A stretch of DNA of 64,000 nt from Schizosaccharomyces osmophilus. Its lineage: Eukaryota > Ascomycota > Schizosaccharomycetes > Schizosaccharomycetales > Schizosaccharomycetaceae. Every line of letters begins with the position of its first letter. Positions within the stretch are counted from its first letter, which is position 1. This document shows, one piece after another, positions 22,063 through 32,125 of this stretch. The DNA lies in the NCBI RefSeq assembly GCF_027921745.1, contig NC_079240.1:1667001-1731000 (forward strand). The letters run 5' to 3'. The notes below the pieces were generated by a model. The model was given only the letters and a program-made list of their open reading frames with translations, made no database searches and was not told the DNA's origin. Made by a program: the position numbers and the translations under genes.

Positions 22063-22953
22063 TTATCGTATTTCCTGAAGAATATTTGAAGCCATATCAA
22101 TCCAATAAGAATAATCCTTTTTTGTGTCTATTTGCTCAAAAATTGTTTCTGTCGTCAACAATTGCAAGATGATCTGCCATCCCTGTAGTTGGCTATTCAT
22201 AACGGATGTTTTCCAAGGGCAATTTAATTTATGTTGATCAATAACATCAAATAATTGATCATCTTGTTTTAAATTCCAAACACCAACTCTCCGATGACAG
22301 TAATCGCACTCATACAATTGACCTGACAATTGCTCCGTCCAACCAGTCAGCGCAATCCCAATTACCGAGAGAGATGGATCATTATATGTTTCATAACTGA
22401 ATCTTTCAGCAATTTTTACCAGTCGTTCTTGAGTCATTTCTTCCGGGAAATGCAGTTGTACTGAACAAGGGGATGTACTTTTTATCCTCCTCTTGACATT
22501 CAAAAGCTCCGTAGAAATCTCAAGCTCATATATGTTATCTGGAAAACTCATGTGTTTGTATAAACAACCGTCTTGATGTTCATCAATCAGAGACTTCTCA
22601 ATACGATCTCTAACTTTTTGGGGCAGCTCCCAAGATAGCTCCTTTGAGTCGATTATATTCTGTAAAAAACTTAAATCAAGCCTTGTATTACACAGATCGC
22701 ATGCTAATTTGTCGTAAGAGTCACAAAGCCAACCATGTCTACAACAATTGACTTCACCAAGCTTGGAATCATAAGTTAGAGACCACCGGTTTCGATATGT
22801 TTTTAAACGGTATAGAAATTCTCTTAGACTCCATGGTTTATATTTGCAAGAAGAGCTTTCTACTGTATTGACTAAGACATGTTCAGTTCGCTCATCAACT
22901 TTATCCAATTGATCCAAAACCTCTTTAAATTCCCACTCGGATGGAATTGCCAT
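22063..22953 (-). CDS. rsm1: mRNA export protein Rsm1 (zf-C3HC / NIPA family)
   Basis: The single exon encodes 296 aa, the length I recall for S. pombe Rsm1. The first zinc-binding block (about residues 69-92) has CCRHGWLC and CDLCNTRLD, the C3HC pattern of NIPA/ZC3HC1 proteins. A second block (about 215-250) has YECDYCHRRVGVWNL followed by QHKLNCPW, the Rsm1-like second finger. Rsm1 was found as a factor affecting poly(A) RNA export; the human relative ZC3HC1 binds the nuclear basket through TPR. Nup211, the TPR homologue, is encoded 11 kb away, though adjacency here is probably accidental. rsm1 and tol1 lie in tandem on the minus strand. Confidence 0.9.
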   Translation of the reverse strand: MAIPSEWEFKEVLDQLDKVDERTEHVLVNTVESSSCKYKPWSLREFLYRLKTYRNRWSLTYDSKLGEVNCCRHGWLCDSYDKLACDLCNTRLDLSFLQNIIDSKELSWELPQKVRDRIEKSLIDEHQDGCLYKHMSFPDNIYELEISTELLNVKRRIKSTSPCSVQLHFPEEMTQERLVKIAERFSYETYNDPSLSVIGIALTGWTEQLSGQLYECDYCHRRVGVWNLKQDDQLFDVIDQHKLNCPWKTSVMNSQLQGWQIILQLLTTETIFEQIDTKKDYSYWIDMASNILQEIR

Positions 22954-23489
22954 TTTCTATTGCATGTAAATATTAGCGTTATTATACTGTAGGTTTAAGG
23001 AACACACACACACACACACCCAACCAAAATATAGAATGACAGAAATGAAGTAAACAAAAGCAAGTCCACAGCTGTGATCTTTCTAGTCTAAAAAGTACAA
23101 TTCAAAAAAATAAAAAACTTTCCAGCGAATGTTTCTAAAGTTCTGCCAGTTAATTTTCTTCTATGTTTATTATGTGAGAGATGCCTGGAACACTACAAGG
23201 ATCATTTTATCGAGTTTTACTTTTCGAGTAATACAATAATATCATTTTACCATGACGATTCGAATTGTTGTTGAAAAATCGTGATCGAGAGCTTCATTAA
23301 ATTTATCCTTTCTTTTGTTTTACGATTTCATTTTATATTTTTGATAAAAATCCACTCAAGAATTGAAGAGCATTATGATAAACAGCACAGCTTTACACTT
23401 CTTTATGTGGTACAAGCAAAAAGATTCATTCATTTAACTATAAAGAAAATCGGTTTGTTTTCGACTATCCTTTCCTTCTCCCATTTATT
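22954..23489. other. Intergenic region, rsm1 promoter and tol1 3' end
   Basis: About 540 bp. It contains a (CA)9 microsatellite at 23002-23019 just upstream of rsm1 and an AT-rich tail of tol1. An open frame at 23281-23493 is composed of hydrophobic AT-rich codons and begins with a non-ATG codon, so I do not call it. Confidence 0.5.
23002..23019. repeat. (CA)9 microsatellite
   Basis: Nine alternating CA units lie about 50 bp upstream of the rsm1 start codon. This is a simple dinucleotide repeat in the promoter region and is likely to vary in length between strains. Confidence 0.85.
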
Positions 23490-24590
23490 TTAATTCTTTT
23501 TGAAATGGGGATCTTGGGAGGTGATTGCAGCTGTGGCATCAATAACATTTTGAAATATGCCTTTGTAAGCAGCAATAACACCGTTATTGTTCTTCAATGT
23601 ACGGCCAACACCAAAGTCTAAAGGTTTACCAAACATATCCGACACGACACCGCCAGCTTCTTCGACCAAGAGGGAGCCTCCAGCGTGATCCTAAATTAAG
23701 TTAGCTATACTTTTATAGATTTACACTTCACATACCCAAATTTTCTCTTCAAAGCTCATGCTGGTAGGAAGACGAAGATAAATATCTCCATCACCTCGGG
23801 CCAGACTGACATATTTGGCTTGAGAATCCATTTTGGTAGGTCCATAAACAATTCCAAGTTTTTTGGCAATCTCTTCTTGAGTTCCTTGCATGGAATGACC
23901 AGCTTCAACTCCTTCACAAAACTTAGATTCCTTTGGATCTTGAACATCCTTCATATGTACTTGGGTGGGTTGGGCAGTCAAGTCATGAAGCGCGTACTGA
24001 AAGGATCCTTGACCGCGAATAGCGGACATGATAATACCCTTGGGACTTGTTTCAGGTTGCTTAAAGTCGAAAGGGAGATTGGGACAGCTGATGGCGCTCA
24101 CCATGGGCTTTCCATTTTCGATCAAAGAGAGACAGATGGCATATTGAGCACCGCGAAGGAAACCCTTGGTGCCATCTATAGGGTCGAGCGTCCACATACG
24201 GCCTTCACGACCGCCGCTGTAATTACCCTGATCAATAACGGACATCATTTGTTCGGCGTCTTTAATTTGACCTAACTCTTGGCGCTCTTTTGAGCGTTGA
24301 ATCGATTCTTGAACCAATGACCAGACACGAGAGCAGGTATCTTTATTGCTTCTCAAATAGTCGGCATCTTCTTCACCAACGATGGGGTCCTTGGGGAAAG
24401 CATCCTTGAGCAAGGCAATAACGACTGCTTGAGCACCGAAATCGCCGATGGTTACAGGGGACTTGTCTTCCTTTGAATGAGCACCCGCAGAACTCTTCTC
24501 CTTTATGAGTTGGTTGAAGACCTTTTCAGTTAAATAGCTAGCCCTACGGACAGCAATAACAGCAATCTCTTTTTCAAATTGGAAATTCAT
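23490..24590 (-). CDS. tol1: 3'(2'),5'-bisphosphate nucleotidase Tol1
   Basis: Exons, on the minus strand, are 24590-23736 and 23690-23490, giving 351 aa. The 45-nt intron has donor gtatgt and acceptor ttag; it splits the IW-DHAGG metal-site motif, so splicing is essential. Other family motifs are GDFGAQA, the metal-binding GEEDAD near residue 77 and DPIDGTKGF near residue 138. Tol1/Met22 removes the 3' phosphate of PAP and PAPS made during sulfate assimilation and can hydrolyse inositol 1,4-bisphosphate; it is lithium-sensitive. The end sequence SQDPHFKKN closes the frame. Sulfur metabolism links it in pathway, not in position, to the sulfite reductase gene at 41334. It is divergent from rec7. 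Confidence 0.95.
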
Positions 24591-25126
24591 AGTTTTTTCT
24601 CAAAATTTACCAAAAATTTAGGAACCACTTGGCTTTAGGACACGAGAAAGCAGATGCGTCAAAAATTATGTTGTAGACGAATTATGACTTTAGAAAATGC
24701 ATCCAAATACCCAAAATTAATATTGTCAATTAGCAATACTTCTACGAGATAAAGAAAAGTTTTAAATTGGTGCAAAATTAATTAAAATTGTTGTAGTGAA
24801 AGTGTTGGCACAGGAAACAGTAGGTTGTTTAGCGCTGCAAGAGGAATTGGAAAGAAGAAAGAAGCAGAATTTATTCCAAAAGAATCAATCGTTTAGTTGT
24901 TTATAATAAAAGGACAGGAAACGCGTGTGCGACGCGCATGGATTGAAAAAAGGCTTATAGATATGACATGTCAAACAAATAAGCAACAGAAGAGTTAATG
25001 AATAAAAAAGGAAAGGATTTAAAAAGTTAAGGAATAAAAAAAATGCGTTGTTTCCATTGAGAAGAGGAACAAAGCAAACAATGAATTTGTGCTACGTGTT
25101 TCCCCAAAGTAAACATAAACACAACC
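24591..25126. promoter_or_regulatory. Divergent promoter region, tol1-rec7
   Basis: About 540 bp between divergent starts. It carries two MluI-box-like motifs at 24921-24937 and a forkhead-type GTAAACATAAAC sequence about 20 bp before the rec7 ATG. These fit early-meiotic control of rec7. No gene was seen. Confidence 0.6.
24921..24937. promoter_or_regulatory. Paired MCB-like motifs (ACGCGT and ACGCGC) upstream of rec7
   Basis: ACGCGT at 24921-24926 is a perfect MluI cell-cycle box. GACGCGC follows at 24931-24937, one helical turn away. MBF (Cdc10-Res2 with Rep1 in meiosis) binds such boxes and activates premeiotic genes, including recombination genes, in S. pombe. They are about 200 bp upstream of rec7. 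Function is inferred from motif and context. Confidence 0.6.
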
Positions 25127-26426
25127 ATGAATTTTTACCCAATTGCAAAATACTCTGTTGCTCAGGACTCTTATGGATATGAATCATCATCTACAAGCTG
25201 GTCGCATTATTCTGATGGTGGATATACTATGTCACTGACATCTGGATTATTGCAAATTCGTAGACGCGAAGAATTAATTGTATGTGGATGGCAATATAAA
25301 GAGCTTGTTTCTAACATGAATCTTGTGTAGCAGAGTTTAAATTTACTAGATCTATGGCACCAATTCATCCCAGGGACGAAAGAACGGAGCTTGGTTTTGC
25401 TGTCCAAGGCACCGTGCATGAACTTTCGCATCTATAGCAATAATGTAAGAGGTGAAAGGGGGAAAAACGGTGATAGTACAGTAATTGCTAACAAGCTACT
25501 GGTAGATTACAAAACGATTCCAGGTCAAGTTTCCATCGGATGTATTTTACATGAAAGCAAAGCTTGAAATCGAAAACCTGGGATTATATTTTAAGGATGC
25601 AAGATCGTCATCGGAAAAAAAGCAAATGTCGAATTCACAAAGCCAAATTGGGAATTCCCAAGAGATGTATATGGCGGCACCGATAAATCCTGGAGTGCAT
25701 GCTTCGTCTCAACCTACGATTTCAGTGCAGGCTCCTACCATTTTGTCTCAAACGATTCCAGCGACACCGCCCGTAGCAGCACCAGGAGGAGGAACAGTGG
25801 GAGTAGGAGGGGGCATGATAGCAGCACCGTCGTCGTCGTCGTCGTCGTCGCATCTTGCGACGACAAACCATGGTGCTAATGAAATAGCCGTTCATACTCC
25901 TTACAAACGGGCGAGGGTGGATGAAACAGGGTCGATGGGTCATTCGCAGGTAGAGGGTAGCACACCGTCAGGGTCGTCGTCTTCATCCGGTGTGTTGACT
26001 TCTATTCGACCGTCGCAAAACGCTCCGTTGATGGGAAGGCAGGAAACGAATATGGAAAGCATACACATGTCGCAGCCACCATATTGGGAAGATCCTACGG
26101 CGATTTCCTCTTCACCATTTCATCCGTCTCAGTATTCCATGGTGGCAGGGACACCTCTTGGATCGCAAAACCCAGGAATCCCGATAGCATCTTTAATGAC
26201 GCCTATGCAAGAGAATCCTGGACCTCCTGCTGCAGTACCTGCCTCGTCGTATATGAACATGCTGCCGTCCCCTCCTACAACATCGTCGCCGTCCGCAATT
26301 TCCGCGAACCTAACGGAAGAAGAAAAACTCTTGCGAGACAAGGTTTTGTTTTATCTGCAGCAAAGCAGCTTTCTTCAATTGTGTCAAACCTTGGACCGAA
26401 TTTGGGCTACGATGCAACATGCATAA
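25127..26426 (+). CDS. rec7: Meiotic recombination protein Rec7 (Rec114 homologue)
   Basis: Exons 25127-25279, 25331-25444 and 25506-26426 give 395 aa. The introns are 51 and 61 nt, with donors GTATGT and GTAAGA, CTAAC branch points and TAG acceptors; both junctions are phase 0. Exons 1-3 join into an N-terminal PH-like region (about 1-125: QIRRREELI-QSLNLLDLWHQF, PCMNFRIYSNN-ITKRFQVKFP, LEIENLGLYF). A long Ser/Pro/Gly-rich linker and a conserved C-terminal helix follow (LTEEEKLLRDKVLFYLQQ, then LCQTLDRIWATMQ). This is the Rec114 layout: the C-terminal helix trimerises with Mei4 (Rec24) to support Spo11/Rec12 double-strand breaks in meiosis. Identity also rests on its place between tol1 and git3. 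The linker is longer than I expect for the S. pombe protein. Confidence 0.88.
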
Positions 26427-26586
26427 ACAAAACAAAAAAAAAAAAAAAAAAGTGCGAAAGCACTCGTTTTGTCTGTGCTATTCTTGAAAGACATAGCGAA
26501 TGATAATGATGTTTTCCCAAATTGTCAACATGGTATGCTATTATCAAATGGACCAAATTCACGGACAAGTCGATAAACACACCCCA

Positions 26587-26667
26587 TGTCAATGTCAATG
26601 TCAATGTCAATGTCAATGTCAATGTCAATGTCAATGTCAATGTCAATGTCAATGCCAATGCCAATGT
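26587..26667. repeat. TGTCAA hexanucleotide tandem repeat, about 13 copies
   Basis: Thirteen or so TGTCAA units sit head to tail, two of them near the 3' edge reading TGCCAA. The array lies about 160 bp past the rec7 stop codon, so it is probably in the 3' untranslated or intergenic region. Copy number is likely polymorphic. Confidence 0.9.
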
Positions 26668-27684
26668 CTATATACTACACTACTACCTCTTGTCTTCTTT
26701 TTCAAACCGTTCCAATGCTGCGACTCGTTATACAAACCAACGAAACATCAACATTGTGTCGCTCTTATTTTCCCCTTTTCCCTAAACCGAAATAGTGCAT
26801 CGCAGCATACTCCAACTTGGGAATACCTGATGTTTGTCCTCCAACTCACTCTCACAATAAAATTTGCCCCACTTCCTTCGTTATCTCTATCCGTTTTAAG
26901 GTTCCTTTACGAGCCTTGTTTTCGATAAGAGAAAACCGCGGTAACAGCAATAGACATCCTTATAACGAGAATCGCACATTTCTTTAGCGAGACAACAAAA
27001 CAACCGCAAAGTGAATCAGAATCAGAATCAACATGGGGATGTAGCGAAAAGAGGGTTTTATTGAACTTTTTTTTTTTTTTACATCTACAAAAAATCTACA
27101 AAAAACAAACCATTTCATTTCCTCTACTCTCGTATTCCTTCCCTGCCGTTCTTTCGAACGTTTGTTGATATTTCTTCCCACAAACCCCCTCTTCTTTGTT
27201 GACCCTCTTTTTTTCTCACAATGATCTCATCTCCCCTCGTGAATCACCATTTCTATTTTGTATGTACCACTCGAATTTGTTATCCTCATCACGGATCAAC
27301 CTTTTTTGAAACGCCTGCAAAGCTACTCCTTTTTGTATGGCCCTTTCAGCCGAGTTGACTTTATCCACGGTACTCCTCTCATTTTACGTATAGATCTAGG
27401 TCACGGTTCCTAGGCATTTTATAAAAGGACCTTGTTCCCTAGAAGAATCAAGCTTGCTCTATTCTATAAAGTATAGACGAATTCTTTTTTCTTTCTTTTA
27501 TTCTTTTTTTAATTTTCTTCTTTTTTACTTTTCTTCTTTTTTACTTTTTCTTATTCTCTCTACTTTTTCTCATCTCATCTCATCGTTGTTATTGTTATTG
27601 TTTAATCAGTAAAATTGCTATTTGCTCTCTAATTTTCAATCTCTGTTTCAATTTCAATTTCGAAAAATAAATATTCTCTCTTCA

Positions 27685-27721
27685 TTTTATTTTTTATTTT
27701 TTATTTTTTATTTTTTATTGC

Positions 27722-27758
<37 letters not shown>
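27685..27758. repeat. T-rich hexamer repeat followed by (TGT)12
   Basis: TTTTTA-type units at about 27685-27718 run into twelve TGT triplets at 27722-27758. Both are simple repeats within the pyrimidine-rich region upstream of git3. Confidence 0.85.
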
Positions 27759-28798
27759 ATTTTTTTCTCTCACCTTTTGAGTATCGCCCCATTTTTCGGA
27801 CCTTGATTGACTTTAAGTTTCATACAGTTCTTTCGCCTCATTCTCTGACGTTTCTTGGTCGGGGTTTTTTTTTTATTTTTTATTTTCCTTCTCGTTCAGT
27901 ATTCTTACTCATTGAGAATATATCTTGTTTCTTTTTTCCATCTTTTTTTTTTTTTTTTTTTCTTTATCTCACCCACAAACAAAGAAAAAAAATCTAAATC
28001 CTATCCTTTCTTGTGCATACTTGCAGTATAGCAAACACGAACTCCTTGGTTTATTTTGCTTTCACTTTTGATTTTTAATTTTGTTTTTTTAATAGGTACT
28101 TCGTCCTCGTCGTACTAGTCACTTCCATATTTAATTCCTTTGGTTAGCCACCGTGGTTTGGTTTAATCTTTTATTCTTTGCCCAAGGCCTTTTTTGTCGC
28201 TATTTGCTTACACATACGCACGGAACCATCTGCCGGTGACATTTACATATAAGTGGCTTTTCGACAGAACTTCTCAGCTTATCGTTATAAATAAGCTCTC
28301 TCATATACAACCCAAGTTCGGTAATTCTTTTTCCAGTTTACCGACTCCATCTACATTCTCTACCGTCGACCCATTGCGACATTCAAATACAAAAAGAACC
28401 GATTGCATTGCTGTTTCTTGGGGTTTTTTGTTTTGTTTTTGTTTTGAATTGGTAGTGAATTCTTTGTCTGTGTATATTTCGTTACCGCAAAAAAAGAACG
28501 CTACGTTTCCCCTCACCTCCCCTTGAGCAAAGGACAACCTTTATAAAGCATCTCGTTGTTTTGGCCGGTTTTAGGATATTTTCTTCAAGAAAATATTACC
28601 CAACCGCCTAATTGCTTTAGAAAAAACAAAAAAAAACCCCATTTCTGGTCGATTGGGATTTTCTATTTCTTTGTGCAGTGCACAAGTAAATGTCAACTTT
28701 TTGTAGCTGACTTTAAGCTCTTTCTTCCGTTTTCCTTTTCAATGTACGAATAGTTTCATCTTACGTTGGATTAAGAATATTCCAAAGCGTTTCCTCTT

Positions 28799-30304
28799 AT
28801 GCCCTTTACTTTCCCGACCGATGTTAGTAATTCTACAGATATAGTCGTGAATCAACGTCGATCTCACCGAACGCATCAGGCTGACTCCTCGGCTAGTATT
28901 CTTCTTACCCCCAGAGAGTTGGTTTCATTGAGATATTTGGTGATTATTACCAGTTCCATCTCTCTCGTCTTCTGTTTTGCCACTGTGTTTCTACGATTAT
29001 TTCGACGATGGTATCAACGCAAAGCAATCACTTTTCGTGATCAAATTCATATTACCCTCTTTGTCGTCCTTTTTTTTCGTTCCATCATTCAATTCGTTCA
29101 CCCTGCTTTCACCGTCCACAGACCGTATTATTGGGACCCTGCCAGTCGATGCTTTACGTTGGGTTTTTTTCTATTAGTCATGATTCGGATGTCAGATTAC
29201 TGGATTTTAATTAATGTCATTCACAATGCGTTTCTTGTGCTTAACCCTGTGTCTATTGATGTGGATCGCGGCGGGATTTATCGCTTTCGACATACCGTAT
29301 ATGTGTTGTCCATTGTCTTTCCATTAACAGTCGGAGCTCTTGCTTTCATAAATGAAAAGAATACGTTTGTTAATTTTCAAACCCGATGCTTTCTTCCGTT
29401 TCGACCAGTTCGCTTCTACTGGGCCCTTAGTTGGGGATTCGATTACCTACTTACAGCAATCATCTTTACACTTCATATGTGTATGTTTATTTCCATTCGA
29501 AGAAAAATAAAGCAGTTTCAGAATACTTCCCGTGATAATCCGGATATTTTTTGTACAGACGATCTTGAGACCGGCCCTCGCAGCCCTTCTCAAGTTGTGT
29601 TACCCCCTTACTTGGAAAATCTATCCTCCTCCTCTTCCTCTTCCTCTTCCTCCTCTCCGCATTCCCAACGAATTCCTAATCGCATTAATGATACGTTTGA
29701 TTACGCTCATAATCCCTCTCCCTCTCCTAATCCTCAACCCCCTGCATTGCCATCCGATGCACACCAGCATTCCTATCTTTCACCTAATATGTACAATCAT
29801 CCTAATCCTTCATTATCCAATGCATTTGAAAACTCCGAAAACCGACAAACGTTTGAATTGACTTCTGAACTTCAAAATGAATTTGACCAAGTTCTTGAAA
29901 ACAGCCAGCATAACGATGATACAGTTAATAGTGCAATGGCTTATTACGAAAAAGACCTGCGTGGGAATCCGCTAATAAAACAAAGGAAACGTGTCTTACG
30001 ACAATCAAAATTCCTTTTTGCATATCCCGCAGTCTTTTTCATAATGTGGTTCCTTCCTCAGCTTCGTTATGTCGTTACTTTGGCAAATAGCAAAAATGAA
30101 TGCGGCGGCTACTGTAAAGGTTTTGCTTATGTCGCTATATTTTGCGATAATTTCGTTGCTATATTTTTGACCCTTTGTGATTTGGTGTTTGCGTGCTACC
30201 AAGGCACTACAAATTTTTTCAAGAAAAAGAAATATATTTTAGTTGTGGATTTTCTAAAAAAACCTTTTAATCGAATGCACTATGCTGTGCATGAAAAAGC
30301 CTAA
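28799..30304 (+). CDS. git3: Glucose-sensing G-protein-coupled receptor Git3
   Basis: The 501 aa single exon has seven predicted membrane segments: about 40-65, 80-105, 112-145, 163-185, 205-235, 405-430 and 437-465. The short N-terminus has an NST glycosylation sequon. Between segments 5 and 6 lies a very long cytoplasmic loop (about 170 residues) rich in Ser, Pro, Asn and His, with a run of eleven or so Ser. This is the Git3 family layout. Git3 signals through the G-alpha Gpa2 to adenylate cyclase when glucose is present, repressing fbp1 and sexual development. The start ATG is at 28799. The protein is somewhat longer than I recall for S. pombe Git3, mainly in the loop. In S. pombe the same genes flank it (rec7 and ssb2). 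Confidence 0.9.
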   Translation: MPFTFPTDVSNSTDIVVNQRRSHRTHQADSSASILLTPRELVSLRYLVIITSSISLVFCFATVFLRLFRRWYQRKAITFRDQIHITLFVVLFFRSIIQFVHPAFTVHRPYYWDPASRCFTLGFFLLVMIRMSDYWILINVIHNAFLVLNPVSIDVDRGGIYRFRHTVYVLSIVFPLTVGALAFINEKNTFVNFQTRCFLPFRPVRFYWALSWGFDYLLTAIIFTLHMCMFISIRRKIKQFQNTSRDNPDIFCTDDLETGPRSPSQVVLPPYLENLSSSSSSSSSSSPHSQRIPNRINDTFDYAHNPSPSPNPQPPALPSDAHQHSYLSPNMYNHPNPSLSNAFENSENRQTFELTSELQNEFDQVLENSQHNDDTVNSAMAYYEKDLRGNPLIKQRKRVLRQSKFLFAYPAVFFIMWFLPQLRYVVTLANSKNECGGYCKGFAYVAIFCDNFVAIFLTLCDLVFACYQGTTNFFKKKKYILVVDFLKKPFNRMHYAVHEKA

Positions 30305-30787
30305 TGAAAAAAATTCCTCTGTTTATGATAATGCGGATCTAATGCTTTTATTCGTTCATGTTATTGTTCCAAAATGGTTATTTTCACTTCCTTCGTTTCT
30401 AAATTTACCAATTATTACAATTGCTAAATACCTAACCTTGCAAGCTTTGCTTTAATTTGTGGTGTGCGAATTTCAGCTTGCAGTTTCGTTAGATCTTATT
30501 GAGAAGTATGAAGTATCTGTAAATCTATTTTGGTAGGATGTTGTGTTTTGGTATATAATAAGAAGTTTTTGTTTTGCTTTGTGTTTGTTTCTTCAAATAA
30601 AAAAAATGGGATAAGTAACTTATTCCGCAAGGGCTTATTAGAGTAAAGAAACGCTCTGTAATGGCTAATCTATAAAATAAGAAACAAACTCGTACAAGTC
30701 AATTTAAAAGTAATAAAAGAAAGGAACGAGAAAAATATTTGTTCAGCACTGTTTTTACCACAAAGTTTGCATCCTTTTACATGCTTT

Positions 30788-30874
30788 CGAAATAATTATT
30801 TCGGAAAGTAAAACAACCCTACTCATATTTTTCAATAAAAATCTTTTCATTAAACTAGTTTAATATTTTTATTG
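30788..30874. repeat. Clustered inverted repeats between git3 and ssb2
   Basis: CGAAATAATTATTTCG (30788-30803) is a perfect 16-bp palindrome. About 30 bp on, CAATAAAAAT (30833-30842) pairs with ATTTTTATTG (30865-30874). Between those arms is another perfect palindrome, TTAAACTAGTTTAA (30850-30863). All are AT-rich. They could form RNA hairpins near the git3 3' end or bind dimeric proteins. Confidence 0.8.
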
Positions 30875-30958
30875 ACCGTATAAAAGCATATATATGGCTA
30901 CAAAAAGTGTTAGTGCATTGCATACTTTCGACGACTAGCATAAGTAAACATTGTATTA

Positions 30959-30964
30959 ACGCGT
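30959..30964. promoter_or_regulatory. MCB motif ACGCGT upstream of ssb2
   Basis: This single perfect MluI cell-cycle box lies 209 bp before the ssb2 start. MBF drives G1/S transcription of replication genes in fission yeast, which fits an RPA subunit. One hexamer can occur by chance, so confidence is moderate. Confidence 0.5.
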
Positions 30965-31172
30965 AAAGTGAATATGATAAATAGAAAAGACGTGTCGTGA
31001 AACTTAAAATCAGCACACTAACTACCAGCAATTACGAGACTGAATTGAACGACTTGTTCGGTTGGATTTCTTTTTAGTAAAAGACAAAGAAAAACAGAAC
31101 GGGTCTAGGTTGACGACAAGTTTGCGTTGCATTTTAGTTTAACTTTATTTGAAGTTTGTCAACGTCTATATC

Positions 31173-32125
31173 ATGGCTTTCGATCCCTATAATAAAGGAG
31201 GTTTTGGGTCAGGTTTTAGCGGAACCTTTTCTCCAGGAACGGGAGGAGGTGGATTCAATGACTATGATCCATCCAGTCAACCTAGTGTTGATAGAGTATG
31301 TTTTAGATGCTTCGTCTATACGACCTAGTTGATTGAAGTGTCTACCGTTGTATCAAATAACTAACAAATATAGCAACAAGGAATTGGGAATAAGCTCCGT
31401 CCTGTAACTATTAAGCAAATATTGGATGCTACGCAAGTCCATGCTGATGCAGAGTTCAAGATAGACGGAGTCGAAGTTGGTCAAGTAACCTTTGTAGGCG
31501 TCTTGAGAAACATTCACCAACAAACGACAAACACAACTTATCAAATTGAGGATGGCACAGGCATGATTGAAGTACGGCATTGGGAGCACATTGATGCTCT
31601 CTCAGAACTGGCTACCGATACGTATGTTCGTGTATACGGAAACATCAAGGTGTTTTCCGGAAAAATATATATTGCATCCCAATACATTCGAAATATAAAA
31701 GATCATAATGAGATTCATTATCACTTTTTGGAAGTCATAGGCGTTCACATACACTTTACCCAGAAACCCCAGTTGACTGGTAACGCCGCTTCTGCTTTCG
31801 GTAATTCCCTTCCTAATGCTGCTTCTGCTCCCGCTGCCAATTCTCTCGAGCAGAAACTGGCAGAATACTCTTTAACCCCTACACAAATAATCGTTATGCA
31901 AGCTATACATAATGCTCCTGATACCAATGAAGGTGTGCATGCTCGACAACTTGCTCAAAGCGTTGGTCCTGGCATTGATCTTACCGCTGTCACCGACTTC
32001 CTACAGCAAGAAGGCATTATTTACACAACAATTGACGAAAACCACGTATGCTTTTTTTTTTTTTGTATCTTTCAATTCCTTATTAACATTTTATGTAGTT
32101 TAAGAGCGTCCTGCAAGATCAGTGA
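31173..32125 (+). CDS. ssb2: Replication protein A middle subunit Ssb2 (RPA2/RPA32)
   Basis: Exons 31173-31295, 31374-32045 and 32099-32125 give 273 aa. The introns are 78 and 53 nt with GTATGT/GTATGC donors and TAG acceptors. The last exon encodes only FKSVLQDQ and a stop. The N-terminus is Gly/Phe/Ser-rich with candidate phosphosites. An OB fold follows (about 55-165: VTFVGVLRNI, TYQIEDGTGMIEVRHW, YVRVYGNIKVFSGKIYI), then a C-terminal winged helix (about 200-270). RPA binds single-stranded DNA as a trimer in replication, repair and meiotic recombination; the middle subunit is a phosphorylation target and protein-docking arm. It converges with sec1. Confidence 0.95.

Larger units (their letters stand above)
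26427..28798. other. Long low-complexity intergenic region and git3 5' leader
   Basis: This 2.4 kb stretch without a supported gene holds a TGTCAA hexamer array (26587-26667), strongly pyrimidine-rich plus-strand DNA from about 27480 to 28100, a TTTTTA-type repeat (about 27685-27718) and a TGT-triplet repeat (27722-27758). Open frames across the hexamer array exist in all three plus frames because the unit contains no stop codon. The region probably provides the rec7 3' end and a long git3 promoter or leader. Confidence 0.55.
30305..31172. other. Intergenic region, git3-ssb2
   Basis: About 870 bp. It holds two inverted-repeat structures at 30788-30874 and an MCB motif at 30959-30964, 209 bp before the ssb2 ATG. 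It probably contains the git3 3' end and the ssb2 promoter. No gene was seen. Confidence 0.55.

Noticed and set aside
25280-25600. Apparent stop codon and frame change inside rec7
   Set aside because: Both are explained by two standard introns (donors GTATGT and GTAAGA, CTAAC branch points, TAG acceptors) with phase-0 junctions, so the gene is not broken.
26500-26930. Long overlapping open frames in all plus-strand frames around the hexamer array
   Set aside because: They arise because the TGTCAA repeat contains no stop codon; the translations are MS, NV or QC dipeptide repeats with no family resemblance.
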